This document shows, in pieces, positions 1-7,813 of a stretch of 64,000 nucleotides of DNA. The stretch comes from Zoogloea sp. LCSB751. Lineage in GTDB: Bacteria; Pseudomonadota; Gammaproteobacteria; Burkholderiales; Rhodocyclaceae. The stretch is from positions 1-64,000 of the forward strand of contig NZ_MWUM01000018.1 in assembly GCF_002028455.1 (NCBI RefSeq). The letters are read 5' to 3'. Both the position numbers and the translations under genes were made by a program. Within the stretch, counting starts at the first letter, position 1; every line of letters begins with the position of its first letter. The notes beneath the pieces are model-generated. The model was not told the DNA's origin. It saw only the letters and a program-made list of their open reading frames with translations, and searched no databases.

Positions 1-272
1 TCAGCGACGCCGTAGATCGTCAGCGTGCCGGACGGGCCGGTCGGCACGCCCATCTGCAGGCCGGCGCCACGGGCCGGGCCACCAGTCTGGATCTCGGTCT
101 TTTTCTGCTCTTCCTGGTTCTTCAGCAGTTGCTGGATCAGCTGACGCTGTTCGGCCAGCTCGCGCTTGAGCGCTTCGATCTCGCTCTCGGCGAAGGCCGG
201 CGCGGCAACGAAGAGGCTGGCGATCAGGCAGGCCAGGCTGCTGCGCCGCAAGTTCGTGGAAGTCGTGGTCAT
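1..272 (-). CDS. Outer-membrane porin, N-terminal part (cut by window start)
   Basis: The reading frame starts at an ATG at 272 and runs off the left edge, so only about 90 residues are visible. Residues 1-28 form a signal peptide ending in APAFA. Next comes a charged, Gln/Glu-rich stretch (about residues 29-60) likely to form a short coiled coil. A Gly/Pro linker then leads into LTIYGVAD, the usual start of the first beta strand in Gram-negative general porins. The family forms trimeric diffusion channels in the outer membrane. The gene lies downstream of badK on the same strand but is separated by a strong terminator-like hairpin. It could serve uptake of the acids degraded by the neighbouring genes, but that is inference from position only. 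Confidence 0.6.
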   Translation of the reverse strand, partial: MTTTSTNLRRSSLACLIASLFVAAPAFAESEIEALKRELAEQRQLIQQLLKNQEEQKKTEIQTGGPARGAGLQMGVPTGPSGTLTIYGVA

Positions 273-315
273 GGGTGCTCCTCCATCGTGTGGATGTTTG
301 TTATGGGTGTTGCAG

Positions 316-348
316 GAAAAAGGAACGCCCGGCACGAAAGGCCGGGCG
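316..348 (-). terminator. Rho-independent terminator of aliA-badK
   Basis: Read on the minus strand just past the badK stop, an 8-bp perfect GC stem (CGCCCGGC at 326-333 against GCCGGGCG at 341-348, 7-base loop) is followed by a T-rich tract (complement of 316-325). Position and strand fit termination of the aliA-badK transcript before the porin gene. Confidence 0.7.
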
Positions 349-352
349 GCGC

Positions 353-1126
353 TCAGCAGTCCCGGAAGACCGGCTTGCGCTTCTCGGCGAAGGCCGCCAT
401 ACCCTCCTTCTGGTCGGCCAGCGCGAAGGTGGCGTGCAGGGTCCGGCGCTCGAAGAGCAGGCCTTCGTTGAGCGGGCTTTCGAAGGCGCGGCTGACCGCC
501 TCCTTCATCATCATCAGCACCGGTAGGGAATAACCGGCGATCACGCGGGCAGTCTCCAGCGCCTCGTCGAGCAGGCGCTCGGCGGGAATCACGCGGGACA
601 CCAGGCCGCAGCGCTCGGCCTCCTGGGCGTCCATCATGCGTCCGCTCAGGCACAGGTCCATCGCCTTGGCCTTGCCCACCGCCCGCGGCAGGCGCTGGGT
701 GCCGCCGGCACCCGGGATGGTGCCGATCTTGATTTCGGGCAGCGCGAAGCGCGCGGTTTCCGCGGCCAGCACGATGTCGCACATCATCGCCAGCTCGCAG
801 CCACCGCCCAAGGCCAGCCCCGACACGGCGGCGATGACGGGCTTGCGGAAAGTCTTCAGGCGCTCCCAGTTGCGGGTGATGAAGTTGCCCTTGTAGGCGT
901 CCATGTAATCCATGGCGCGGATCGCCGTGATGTCGGCCCCGGCCGCAAAGGCCTTTTCGGAGCCGGTCAGCACGACACAGCGGATGTCCTCGTTGGCCTC
1001 GAAGAGGTCCAGCGCGGCGCCGAGGGCGTCCATGACCTCATCGTTGAGGGCGTTGTAAACCTGCGGCCGGCACAGACGGATCAGGCCGACGTTGCCGAGC
1101 ACCTCGGCCAGAATGACGTCACTCAT
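353..1126 (-). CDS. badK: Cyclohex-1-ene-1-carboxyl-CoA hydratase (crotonase family)
   Basis: A 257-residue enoyl-CoA hydratase/isomerase protein, the usual length for the family. The oxyanion-hole segments AFAAGADI and ALGGGCELAMMCD are present. So are both glutamates that act as catalytic acid/base in hydratases, in GGGCELA and in ALPEIKIGTIPGAGG. The C-terminus carries the usual F-x-EKRKP motif. By family it adds water to a CoA-linked double bond. Placed 18 bp behind aliA and near aliB, badH and badI, it is best read as the hydratase that makes 2-hydroxycyclohexanecarboxyl-CoA. A general enoyl-CoA hydratase role cannot be excluded from sequence alone. Transcription should end at the hairpin at 316-348. 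Confidence 0.8.
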   Translation of the reverse strand: MSDVILAEVLGNVGLIRLCRPQVYNALNDEVMDALGAALDLFEANEDIRCVVLTGSEKAFAAGADITAIRAMDYMDAYKGNFITRNWERLKTFRKPVIAAVSGLALGGGCELAMMCDIVLAAETARFALPEIKIGTIPGAGGTQRLPRAVGKAKAMDLCLSGRMMDAQEAERCGLVSRVIPAERLLDEALETARVIAGYSLPVLMMMKEAVSRAFESPLNEGLLFERRTLHATFALADQKEGMAAFAEKRKPVFRDC

Positions 1127-1144
1127 GAGGTTCTCCGCTCCGGG

Positions 1145-2761
1145 TCAGTCGGCGTCGCCAAAGGCCTTGGCGACGGTGCGCAGCTTGAACTTCTGCAGCT
1201 TGCCACTGGGCGTGCGCGGCAGGTCCTCGACGATCTCGAGACGCTCGGGGAAGTATTGCTTGGCCATTTGCTGGCGCTCGAGATAGGCCGTCATCTCGGC
1301 GAAATCGAAATGCGCACCGGGCTTCACCGACACGAAGGCGCACACCCGCTCGCCGAGGCGCTTGTCCGGATAGCCGACGATGGCCACCGCAGAGATTGCC
1401 GGGTGCTTATAGAGCAGGTTCTCGATCTCCACGACGGGGATGTTCTCTCCGCCGCGGATCACCACGTCCTTGGTGCGCCCGGTGATGCGGATGTAGCCGT
1501 CCGTGTCGATGGTCGCCACATCGCCGGTGTCGAACCAGCCGTCGGCCGACACGCTGTTGAGCTGCGGTCGCTTCAGGTAGCCGCCGAACAGGGACGCGCC
1601 GCGTACCAGCAGCGAGCCGCACTCGCCGGCCGGCAGCGTGTGCCCGTTGGCGTCCACCACCTTGAGCTCCATGCCCGGCAGCGGCCGGCCGTCGGAGATG
1701 CCGGACATCTCCAGCGCCCGCGCTGGCTCGGTGACGGTCACTGCGCCGTTCTCGGTCATGCCCCACGCGGAGCACAGGCGCATGCCAAGCAACGCCTGGG
1801 CACGCTCGATCAGCACCGGCGGAATCGGCGCGCCGGCGCAGCAGAACTTGTTGAAGGCCTGCGTCGTGGAATCGCCCGCGTCCACCGCGTTGCACAGGTC
1901 GGCGACGAAGGGCGTGGACGCCATGCTGAAGGTGACACCCTCGTCGCGGACGATCTGCAGCGCCCGCCGGGCATCCCAGATGTCCTGGAGTACGGTCGTC
2001 GAATTGAGGATGATCGGCAGCATCGCCAGGTAGCCGTAGCCGGTCAGGTGGGCCATCGGCGAGGCGCCCAGCACGATGTCGTCCGGCCCCAGCTCCATGC
2101 GCTCGATGTAGGCATGCAGGTTGGAGAACAGGGTGTTGGAGGTGTGCATCACCCCCTTCGGCTCGCCGGTGGTGCCGGAGGTGTACATCAACAGCAGCAC
2201 GTCGTCCGGTTCGAGACCGGAGCCCTGCAATGGCGGCGTGTCGTCGCGCAGCAGCAGCGCGTCGAAGCTGTCAGGCCCGTCGCCACTAATCACCACGAGC
2301 TGCCGGCTGCCGGTCAGGCCGCGGGCCATCGCCTCATAGTCGAAGCCGCGGAACAGCTTGGGCACGACGAAGACCTTGGACTCGCCAAAGCCGAGCATGA
2401 AGTTGAGCTCGTGCTGGCGGAAGATCGGCATCAGCGGGTTGGCCACTGCGCCGATACGCACGCAGGCCAGGGACAGCGCGATGAACTCCCAGCAGTTGGG
2501 TAGCTGGAAACTCACCACGTCCTGCCGTCCGACGCCCAGCCGGACCAGCCCGCGGGCAATGCGGTCGACGCGCGCGTCGAGCTCCCGGTAGCTGAGCCGC
2601 TGCGGCGCGCCCCGCTCCGCCGCGTAGGCCACCACCGCAGCCTTGTCCGGGCAGTCCCGCAGCGCGCGCTGCAGGTACACATCCACGGTCTCGTCCCGCC
2701 ACAACCCGGCGGCTTTCATCGGCTCCATCCTGGGAGCCAGCAGTACCGGGTCGAACTTCAT
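1145..2761 (-). CDS. aliA: Cyclohexanecarboxylate-CoA ligase (AMP-forming)
   Basis: A 538-residue ANL-superfamily acyl-CoA synthetase. The P-loop-like YTSGTTGEPKGV lies near residue 195. GMTENG and the hinge region TGRTKDVVIRGGENI are also visible. Near the C-terminus, PRTPSGKLQKFKL contains the lysine that completes adenylation. The protein activates a carboxylic acid with ATP and CoA in the cytoplasm. Substrate assignment to cyclohexanecarboxylate comes from neighbours (badK just downstream, aliB divergent, badHI nearby), which together match the known ali/bad pathway. Expression probably starts from the promoter-like sequence at 2914-2942. A benzoate or other alicyclic acid ligase is the main alternative. 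Confidence 0.85.
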   Translation of the reverse strand: MKFDPVLLAPRMEPMKAAGLWRDETVDVYLQRALRDCPDKAAVVAYAAERGAPQRLSYRELDARVDRIARGLVRLGVGRQDVVSFQLPNCWEFIALSLACVRIGAVANPLMPIFRQHELNFMLGFGESKVFVVPKLFRGFDYEAMARGLTGSRQLVVISGDGPDSFDALLLRDDTPPLQGSGLEPDDVLLLMYTSGTTGEPKGVMHTSNTLFSNLHAYIERMELGPDDIVLGASPMAHLTGYGYLAMLPIILNSTTVLQDIWDARRALQIVRDEGVTFSMASTPFVADLCNAVDAGDSTTQAFNKFCCAGAPIPPVLIERAQALLGMRLCSAWGMTENGAVTVTEPARALEMSGISDGRPLPGMELKVVDANGHTLPAGECGSLLVRGASLFGGYLKRPQLNSVSADGWFDTGDVATIDTDGYIRITGRTKDVVIRGGENIPVVEIENLLYKHPAISAVAIVGYPDKRLGERVCAFVSVKPGAHFDFAEMTAYLERQQMAKQYFPERLEIVEDLPRTPSGKLQKFKLRTVAKAFGDAD

Positions 2762-2913
2762 TGGCGTCCTCCCCGGATCGCCTGCGGCTTTCCTTGCTGC
2801 ACCAGGCCGACGGCGCTTGGTGCGCCCTTGATCCTCTCCTGCATGTCTCGCTCCTTGAGTGGTGTGTCGCTGTTGTGATCTTTTGCGGAACTGCGTGCTG
2901 CGCGATGGCGTGC

Positions 2914-2942
2914 AACGTATCGATACGGCAAATTTAAGTCAA
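2914..2942 (-). promoter_or_regulatory. Candidate sigma-70 promoter for aliA-badK
   Basis: On the minus strand TTGACT (complement of 2937-2942) is followed after 17 bp by TACGTT (complement of 2914-2919), in an AT-rich part of the 397-bp aliA/aliB intergenic region (2762-3158). The rest of that gap on the aliA side holds only the long aliA leader. Confidence 0.45.
2916..2927. promoter_or_regulatory. Perfect 12-bp palindrome over the aliA -10 region (candidate operator)
   Basis: CGTATCGATACG is its own reverse complement and overlaps the proposed -10 element and spacer of the aliA promoter, where a MarR-type repressor such as BadR would block polymerase. The same 12-mer also occurs inside acnA (46160-46171), so the site is not unique and the call stays tentative. 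Confidence 0.35.
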
Positions 2943-3055
2943 CATATTTACTCTTTACAAGTGGATGATCTAACCCGAATTTCATGCATTGCACAAAAAG
3001 AAGCCCATTTAATGGCCTTTATTAAGGGTTTTACATTTTTTGCTATTGCACATCG

Positions 3056-3110
3056 AAATTCAATCCAAAAATTCAATCGGCCATTTGTGTAAATATATTG
3101 ACAGATTGAA
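3056..3110. promoter_or_regulatory. TTCAATC repeats upstream of aliB
   Basis: AAATTCAATC occurs at 3056-3065 and again at 3069-3078 (13-bp period). The inverted heptamer GATTGAA lies at 3104-3110, directly after the aliB -35 box. Two direct copies plus one inverted copy bracketing a promoter suggest a regulator-binding cluster. BadR, encoded by the next minus-strand gene, is the obvious candidate. Nothing in the sequence proves which protein binds. Confidence 0.35.
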
Positions 3111-3127
3111 CGGCAGATTTTTAGAAT
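3098..3127 (+). promoter_or_regulatory. Sigma-70 promoter of aliB
   Basis: TTGACA (3098-3103, consensus -35) and TAGAAT (3122-3127, one mismatch from consensus -10) are separated by 18 bp. The predicted start of transcription lies about 25 bp before the aliB ATG, whose ribosome site GGAG sits in the proper window. Confidence 0.55.
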
Positions 3128-3158
3128 CCGTCCAGACCCACAACAAAGGACGGAGAAG

Positions 3159-4307
3159 ATGGACTTCAGCCTCAGCGAAGAACAGAAGGCGCTGGTCGAA
3201 TCGGCCAGCCGGTTCGCCCGCAATCGCCTGGCGCCGGATTACCGGGCGCGGGAAAAAGCCGAATGTGTCGAGCGGGAGCTCGTCGTGGAGATGGGAGAAC
3301 TGGGCTTCCTCGGCCCCGAGCTACCCGAACAGTTCGGTGGGCTCGGCGTGGATTGCGTAACCAGCGGCCTGCTGCTGGAGCAGATCGCCTACGGGGATTT
3401 CAACGTGTCCTACGTCAATCTGCTCACGTCCCTGTGCGGGCAGATCGTGTCTTCCCACGCCAGGCCGGCAGTAGCGAAGGAATGGATGGACCTGGTCGTC
3501 ACCGGCAAGAAACTGATCGCCATCGCGCTCACCGAGCCCAGCGCCGGCTCCGACGCGGCCCGCCTCAAGCTGAAAGCGGTGCGCGACGGCAAGGACTTCA
3601 TCCTCAGCGGCGAGAAGACTTCGATTTCGATGGCCACTCAGGCCGACGTGGCGGTGGTCTTCGCCCGCACCGGCAGCGAGGCCGACAAGGCGCGCGGGAT
3701 CAGCGCCTTCCTGGTGCCGATGGACCTGCCCGGCGTGTCCCGCACCACCTTCGACGACATCGGCACCCGCCCGGTCGGGCGCGGCTCGATCTTCTTCGAC
3801 GGCGTGCGCGTATCGGAGGACATGATGCTCGGCGACGAAGGCCAGGGCTTCATCCAGGTGATGCAGGGCTTCGACTACAGCCGCGCGCTAATCGGCCTGC
3901 AATGCATGGGCGTGGCCCGTGCCTCGCTGGACGAGGCTTGGCGCTACAGCCAGGAACGGGAGGCCTTCGGCAAACCGATCGGCGAATTCCAGGGCGTCAG
4001 CTTCCCGCTGGCCGAGGCGGAAACCTACTACGAAGCCTGCCGCAACCTGTGCCTGCGCACCCTGTGGCTGAAGGACCAGCACTTGCCCCACACCGCCGAA
4101 GCGGCCATGTGCAAGTGGTGGGCACCGAAGCTGGCCTGCGAAATCATCCACCAGTGCCTGCTCACCCACGGTCACGGCGGCTACGGCGCCGACTACCACT
4201 TCGGCCAGCGCTATCGGGACGTGCTCGGCCTGCAGATCGGCGATGGCACCGCGAACATCATGAAGATGATCATCGCCCGCCAGAAGACGGCGCAGTACGC
4301 CGTCTGA
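3159..4307 (+). CDS. aliB: Cyclohexanecarboxyl-CoA dehydrogenase
   Basis: A 382-residue acyl-CoA dehydrogenase with the family landmarks ALTEPSAGSDAA (FAD/substrate loop, about residues 125-136) and EAFGKPIGEFQG. Most acyl-CoA dehydrogenases have the catalytic base as Glu in a C-terminal EGT motif. Here the aligned motif reads GDGT, placing Asp at residue 362. An Asp in place of the usual Glu base is known for cyclohexanecarboxyl-CoA dehydrogenases, which supports the assignment. The enzyme would oxidise cyclohexanecarboxyl-CoA to the 1-ene, passing electrons to ETF. It is transcribed alone from the promoter at 3098-3127, divergent from aliA and convergent with badR (12 bp between stops). Confidence 0.85.
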   Translation: MDFSLSEEQKALVESASRFARNRLAPDYRAREKAECVERELVVEMGELGFLGPELPEQFGGLGVDCVTSGLLLEQIAYGDFNVSYVNLLTSLCGQIVSSHARPAVAKEWMDLVVTGKKLIAIALTEPSAGSDAARLKLKAVRDGKDFILSGEKTSISMATQADVAVVFARTGSEADKARGISAFLVPMDLPGVSRTTFDDIGTRPVGRGSIFFDGVRVSEDMMLGDEGQGFIQVMQGFDYSRALIGLQCMGVARASLDEAWRYSQEREAFGKPIGEFQGVSFPLAEAETYYEACRNLCLRTLWLKDQHLPHTAEAAMCKWWAPKLACEIIHQCLLTHGHGGYGADYHFGQRYRDVLGLQIGDGTANIMKMIIARQKTAQYAV

Positions 4308-4319
4308 GCGGCACCGGCC

Positions 4320-4790
4320 TTAGAGCTGCGACATGTTGCGCTGCAGGAGGTTGATGTAATGGATGAACGCCAGCCGGTCATCGAAGGAAAAACCCTTCAG
4401 GGCTTCGTCGTAGAAGGTGTGGATCGGATCCGCGAGGGACTTCCACAGCTCGATGCCCTTGGCGCTCAGGCGCACCTTGCGCTCGCGCCGGTCTTCGGCA
4501 CCGGTGATGCGCTCGATGAGGCCGTCGCGCTCGAGCCGGTTGAGCAGGCCGGTGAGGTTCTGGCGGCTCACCAGCAGATAACGGGACAACTCATTGACGC
4601 TCATCCCCTCTGCCGCCTGCGGACGCGACAGCGCGCCCAGCACCGACCACTGCTGCGTCGTCACGCCGAAGTCCTCGAGGGCTTGCGTGCCCTTCGTATG
4701 CAGTGTGTTGGCAGCCTGAAAAAGCCGGAAAAACAAACGGTTGTTGATCTCAATGCCGGCAAGGCTCTTTTCGGTGGTGAGGTCGGTCAT
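4320..4790 (-). CDS. badR: MarR-family regulator of the cyclohexanecarboxylate genes
   Basis: About 156 residues from the chosen ATG at 4790 (MTDLTTEKS); longer in-frame starts up to 4886 exist but add a Cys/Arg-rich stretch with no family resemblance. The winged-helix core is clear: ELSRYLLVSRQNLTGLLNRLERDGLI, followed by the wing DRRERKVRLSAKG. MarR proteins are dimers that usually repress neighbouring genes until a ligand, often an aromatic or CoA ester, binds. The gene lies between aliB (convergent) and badH (divergent, 114 bp away). It is therefore well placed to control badH onward and the aliA/aliB promoters. Confidence 0.8.
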   Translation of the reverse strand: MTDLTTEKSLAGIEINNRLFFRLFQAANTLHTKGTQALEDFGVTTQQWSVLGALSRPQAAEGMSVNELSRYLLVSRQNLTGLLNRLERDGLIERITGAEDRRERKVRLSAKGIELWKSLADPIHTFYDEALKGFSFDDRLAFIHYINLLQRNMSQL

Positions 4791-4904
4791 CGATGCAAGA
4801 CGGTGCGGTGGATGCCGCATTGAAGCGCAAAGCAGCACGCAAACGCAACGGGGACAGCCCCGAAACCTGAAACCCAGGACACACATTCAACAAAGGAGAA
4901 CAGC

Positions 4905-5672
4905 ATGCGAGGCATCAAAGGGAAAGTCACCATCGTCACCGGCGGCGCAGGCGGCATCGGCGCCGCCATCTGCCGGCGCTTCGCGGAAGAAGGCGCGCTG
5001 GTAGCCGTGTTCGACATCAACAAGGACGCCGCCGAGACAGTGGTTGCCGACATCCGCGCCAAGGGCGGCAGCGCAGCGGCCTTCGGGGTGGACCTGACCA
5101 GCCAGGAGTCGGTGGTCGCCGCCGTCAAGGCCGCGGAACAGCAGCTCGGCCCGACCCACATCCTGGTGAACAACGCCGGCTGGGACCACGCCGCGCCCTT
5201 CCTGAAGACCGACAAGGCCCTGTGGGACAAGATCGTCGCCGTCAATCTGTATGGCCCGCTCTACATGCACCACGCGGTGCTGCCCGGGATGTACGAGCGC
5301 GGTGCCGGCAAGGTGGTGAACGTGGCATCCGACGCCGCCCGCGTCGGCTCCTCCGGCGAAGCGGTGTACGCCTACTGCAAGGGCGGCCTGCTGTCCTACT
5401 CCAAGACCATGGCCCGCGAGCTGGCCCGCAAGCAGATCAACGTCAACGTGGTGTGCCCCGGCCCCACCGACACCGCGCTGTTCCGCGACTTCGCCGGCGA
5501 AGGCGAGCAGGGGGAGAAGCTCAAGGGCGCGCTGGCCAAGGCGATCCCCTTCGGCCGCCTCGGCCAGCCGGAAGACTTGCCCGGCGCGGTGCTGTTCCTC
5601 GCCAGCGACGACGCGTCCTTCATCACCGGCCAAGTCATCAGCGTGTCCGGCGGCCTCACGATGGCCGGCTGA
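4905..5672 (+). CDS. badH: 2-hydroxycyclohexanecarboxyl-CoA dehydrogenase (SDR family)
   Basis: A 255-residue classical short-chain dehydrogenase. It has the dinucleotide loop TGGAGGIG near residue 12 and NNAG at about residue 88. The catalytic Ser lies in VASDAARVGSSG, and Tyr-x-x-x-Lys appears as YAYCK. The C-terminal ITGQVISVSGG is typical. The family oxidises secondary alcohols with NAD. In this context the substrate is the 2-hydroxy CoA ester made by BadK and the product is the 2-keto ester. The ribosome site AAAGGAG precedes the ATG at ideal distance. It starts a plus-strand operon with badI 47 bp downstream. Confidence 0.85.
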   Translation: MRGIKGKVTIVTGGAGGIGAAICRRFAEEGALVAVFDINKDAAETVVADIRAKGGSAAAFGVDLTSQESVVAAVKAAEQQLGPTHILVNNAGWDHAAPFLKTDKALWDKIVAVNLYGPLYMHHAVLPGMYERGAGKVVNVASDAARVGSSGEAVYAYCKGGLLSYSKTMARELARKQINVNVVCPGPTDTALFRDFAGEGEQGEKLKGALAKAIPFGRLGQPEDLPGAVLFLASDDASFITGQVISVSGGLTMAG

Positions 5673-5719
5673 GCGCCCCAAAACCCCACACGAACACCCA
5701 AGGATCAAGGAGACACAAC

Positions 5720-6502
5720 ATGGAATACCGCGACATCCTCTACACCAAGGCTGACGGCATCGCGACCATCACCATCAACCGCCCGAAGCAGTTCAACGCC
5801 TTCACCGCCAACACCTGCGAGGAGATGATCCACGCCTTCAAGGACGCCGACTACGACCGCAGCATCGGCGTGGTGGTCCTCACCGGCGCCGGCGAGAAGG
5901 CCTTCTGCACGGGTGGCGACCAGGGCACCCAGGATGGCGGCTACGGCGGCCGTGGCACCATTGGCCTGCCCATCGAGGAAGTCCAGAGCGCCATCCGCGA
6001 CTGCAACAAGCCGGTCATCGCCCGCGTCAATGGCTACGCCATCGGTGGCGGCAACGTGCTGGTCACCATCTGCGACCTGGCCATCGCTTCCGACAACGCC
6101 CAGCTCGGCCAGGCCGGCCCGCGCGTCGGTTCTGTCGATCCCGGCTTCGGCACCGCGCTGCTCGCCCGCGTGGTCGGCGAGAAGAAGGCCCGCGAAATCT
6201 GGTACCTGTGCCGCCGCTACACCGCCCAGGAAGCCCTGCAGATGGGCCTGGTCAACGCCGTGGTGCCCCAGGACCAGCTGGACGCCGAAGTGAAGAAATG
6301 GTGCGATGAGATCGTCGAGAAGAGCCCGACCGCCATCGCGCTGGCCAAGAAGTCCTTCAACGTGGACACCGAGATGATCCGCGGCATGGGCGGCCTGGCC
6401 ATGCACGCCCTCAAGCTGTACTACGAGACCCCGGAATCCGCCGAGGGCGGCAACGCCTTCCGCGAGAAGCGCAAGCCCGAGTTCCGCAAGTACGTGCGCT
6501 GA
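5720..6502 (+). CDS. badI: 2-ketocyclohexanecarboxyl-CoA hydrolase (ring-opening)
   Basis: A 260-residue crotonase-fold protein starting at ATG 5720 behind AAGGAG. It resembles the MenB branch of the family: FCTGGDQ, GYAIGGGN and AGPRVGSVDPGFG replace the usual hydratase glutamate motifs, fitting a hydrolytic C-C cleavage rather than water addition. The known BadI opens the alicyclic ring by hydrolysis to give pimeloyl-CoA. Adjacency to badH, which makes its substrate, makes the assignment strong. A short GC hairpin without T tract follows at 6514-6532, before the acyl-CoA dehydrogenase gene. Confidence 0.88.
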   Translation: MEYRDILYTKADGIATITINRPKQFNAFTANTCEEMIHAFKDADYDRSIGVVVLTGAGEKAFCTGGDQGTQDGGYGGRGTIGLPIEEVQSAIRDCNKPVIARVNGYAIGGGNVLVTICDLAIASDNAQLGQAGPRVGSVDPGFGTALLARVVGEKKAREIWYLCRRYTAQEALQMGLVNAVVPQDQLDAEVKKWCDEIVEKSPTAIALAKKSFNVDTEMIRGMGGLAMHALKLYYETPESAEGGNAFREKRKPEFRKYVR

Positions 6503-6513
6503 GCTTCGTGCGC

Positions 6514-6532
6514 GGGGGCGTCCTTCGCCCCC
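6514..6532 (+). other. GC hairpin between badI and the acyl-CoA dehydrogenase gene
   Basis: GGGGGCG (6514-6520), a 5-base loop and CGCCCCC (6526-6532) form a perfect 7-bp stem. No T run follows, so it is more likely an RNA-processing or stability element inside the operon than a terminator. Confidence 0.4.
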
Positions 6533-6572
6533 GCCGCGAGCGCGCTTCCCAGCTCCCAACCGGACACGCATC

Positions 6573-7724
6573 ATGATCAGAGACCAGGAAACCCTCAATC
6601 TGCTGCTCGACACCATTTCCCGCTTCGTGCGGGAACGGTTGATCCCCCACGAGGCCATCGTCGCCGACGCCGACCGGATTCCCGATGAACTGATCCAGGA
6701 GATGCGCGAACTGGGTCTGTTCGGCCTGTCCATCCCCGAGGAACACGGCGGCATGGGCCTGACGATGGAAGAAGAAGTGCTGGCCACCTTCGAGATCGGC
6801 TACACCTCGCCGTGCTTCCGCTCACTGTTCGCCACCAACAACGGCATCGGCGGCCAGGGCATCATCATCGACGGCAGCGACGCCCAGAAGGCCCACTACC
6901 TGCCCAAGCTGGCCACCGGCGAGATCATCGGCTCCTTCGCACTGACCGAGCCCGACAGCGGCTCCGACGCGGCCAGCCTGCGCACCACCGCCGTCCGTGA
7001 CGGCGACTTTTACGTGCTCAACGGCACCAAGCGCTACATCACCAACGCCCCCGAAGCCGGCATCTTCACGGTGATGGCGCGCACCGATCCGACCAAGAAA
7101 AGCGCCGACGGCATCTCCGCCTTCATCGTCGAGGCGGGCACGCCGGGCCTGTCCCTCGGTCCCATCGACAAAAAAATGGGTCAGAAAGGCGCCCACATCT
7201 GCGACGTGATCTTCGAGGACTGCCGCATCCCCGCCGCCAACCTGATCGGCGGCAAGGAAGGCGTCGGCTTCAAGACCGCCATGAAGGTGCTCGACAAGGG
7301 CCGCATCAACATCGCCGCGGTGTCTGTCGGCGTGGCCCGCCGCATGCTCGACGACGCGCTGCGCTACGCCTGCGAGCGCAAGCAGTTCGGCAAGCCGATC
7401 GCCGAATTCCAGCTGGTCCAGGCCATGCTGGCCGACAGCAAGGCCGAGCTGTATGCGGCCCAGTGCATGGTGGTGGACGCCGCCCGCCGCCGCGACCAGG
7501 GCCTGGACGTGGGCACCGAAGCCGCCTGCGCCAAGATGTTCGCCTCCGAGATGTGCGGCCGTGTCGCCGACCGGGCGGTGCAGGTCTTCGGCGGCGCCGG
7601 CTACCTGGCCGAATACGGCATCGAGCGCTTCTACCGGGACGTGCGCCTGTTCCGCATCTTCGAAGGCACGACGCAGATCCAGCAGCTGGTGATCGCCCGC
7701 AACATGATCCGCGAACACACCTGA
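6573..7724 (+). CDS. Acyl-CoA dehydrogenase (candidate for pimeloyl-CoA step)
   Basis: A 383-residue acyl-CoA dehydrogenase with complete motifs: ALTEPDSGSDAASL, the FAD-domain segment RKQFGKPIAEFQ, FGGAGYLAEYGIERFYRDV and the catalytic base Glu364 in FEGTTQIQQLVIAR. It is of short/medium-chain type, not the glutaryl-CoA type. Located between badI (producer of pimeloyl-CoA) and gcdH, it could introduce the 2,3 double bond into pimeloyl-CoA. Known pimeloyl-CoA dehydrogenases are often two-subunit (PimC/PimD), and no second subunit is present here, so the substrate is uncertain. Confidence 0.75.
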   Translation: MIRDQETLNLLLDTISRFVRERLIPHEAIVADADRIPDELIQEMRELGLFGLSIPEEHGGMGLTMEEEVLATFEIGYTSPCFRSLFATNNGIGGQGIIIDGSDAQKAHYLPKLATGEIIGSFALTEPDSGSDAASLRTTAVRDGDFYVLNGTKRYITNAPEAGIFTVMARTDPTKKSADGISAFIVEAGTPGLSLGPIDKKMGQKGAHICDVIFEDCRIPAANLIGGKEGVGFKTAMKVLDKGRINIAAVSVGVARRMLDDALRYACERKQFGKPIAEFQLVQAMLADSKAELYAAQCMVVDAARRRDQGLDVGTEAACAKMFASEMCGRVADRAVQVFGGAGYLAEYGIERFYRDVRLFRIFEGTTQIQQLVIARNMIREHT

Positions 7725-7813
7725 GAACGTGCCGGCGGCGCCCTGCCCCTTTATCCTTCACGAATAATTCGCTAAATAAACAAACTCGAAACGCCGCACA
7801 CAAGGAAGAGACG

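Noticed and set aside
1256..2503. Long plus-strand open frame opposite aliA
   Set aside because: Antisense shadow; composition is His/Gln/Arg-rich and no ribosome site or domain was seen.
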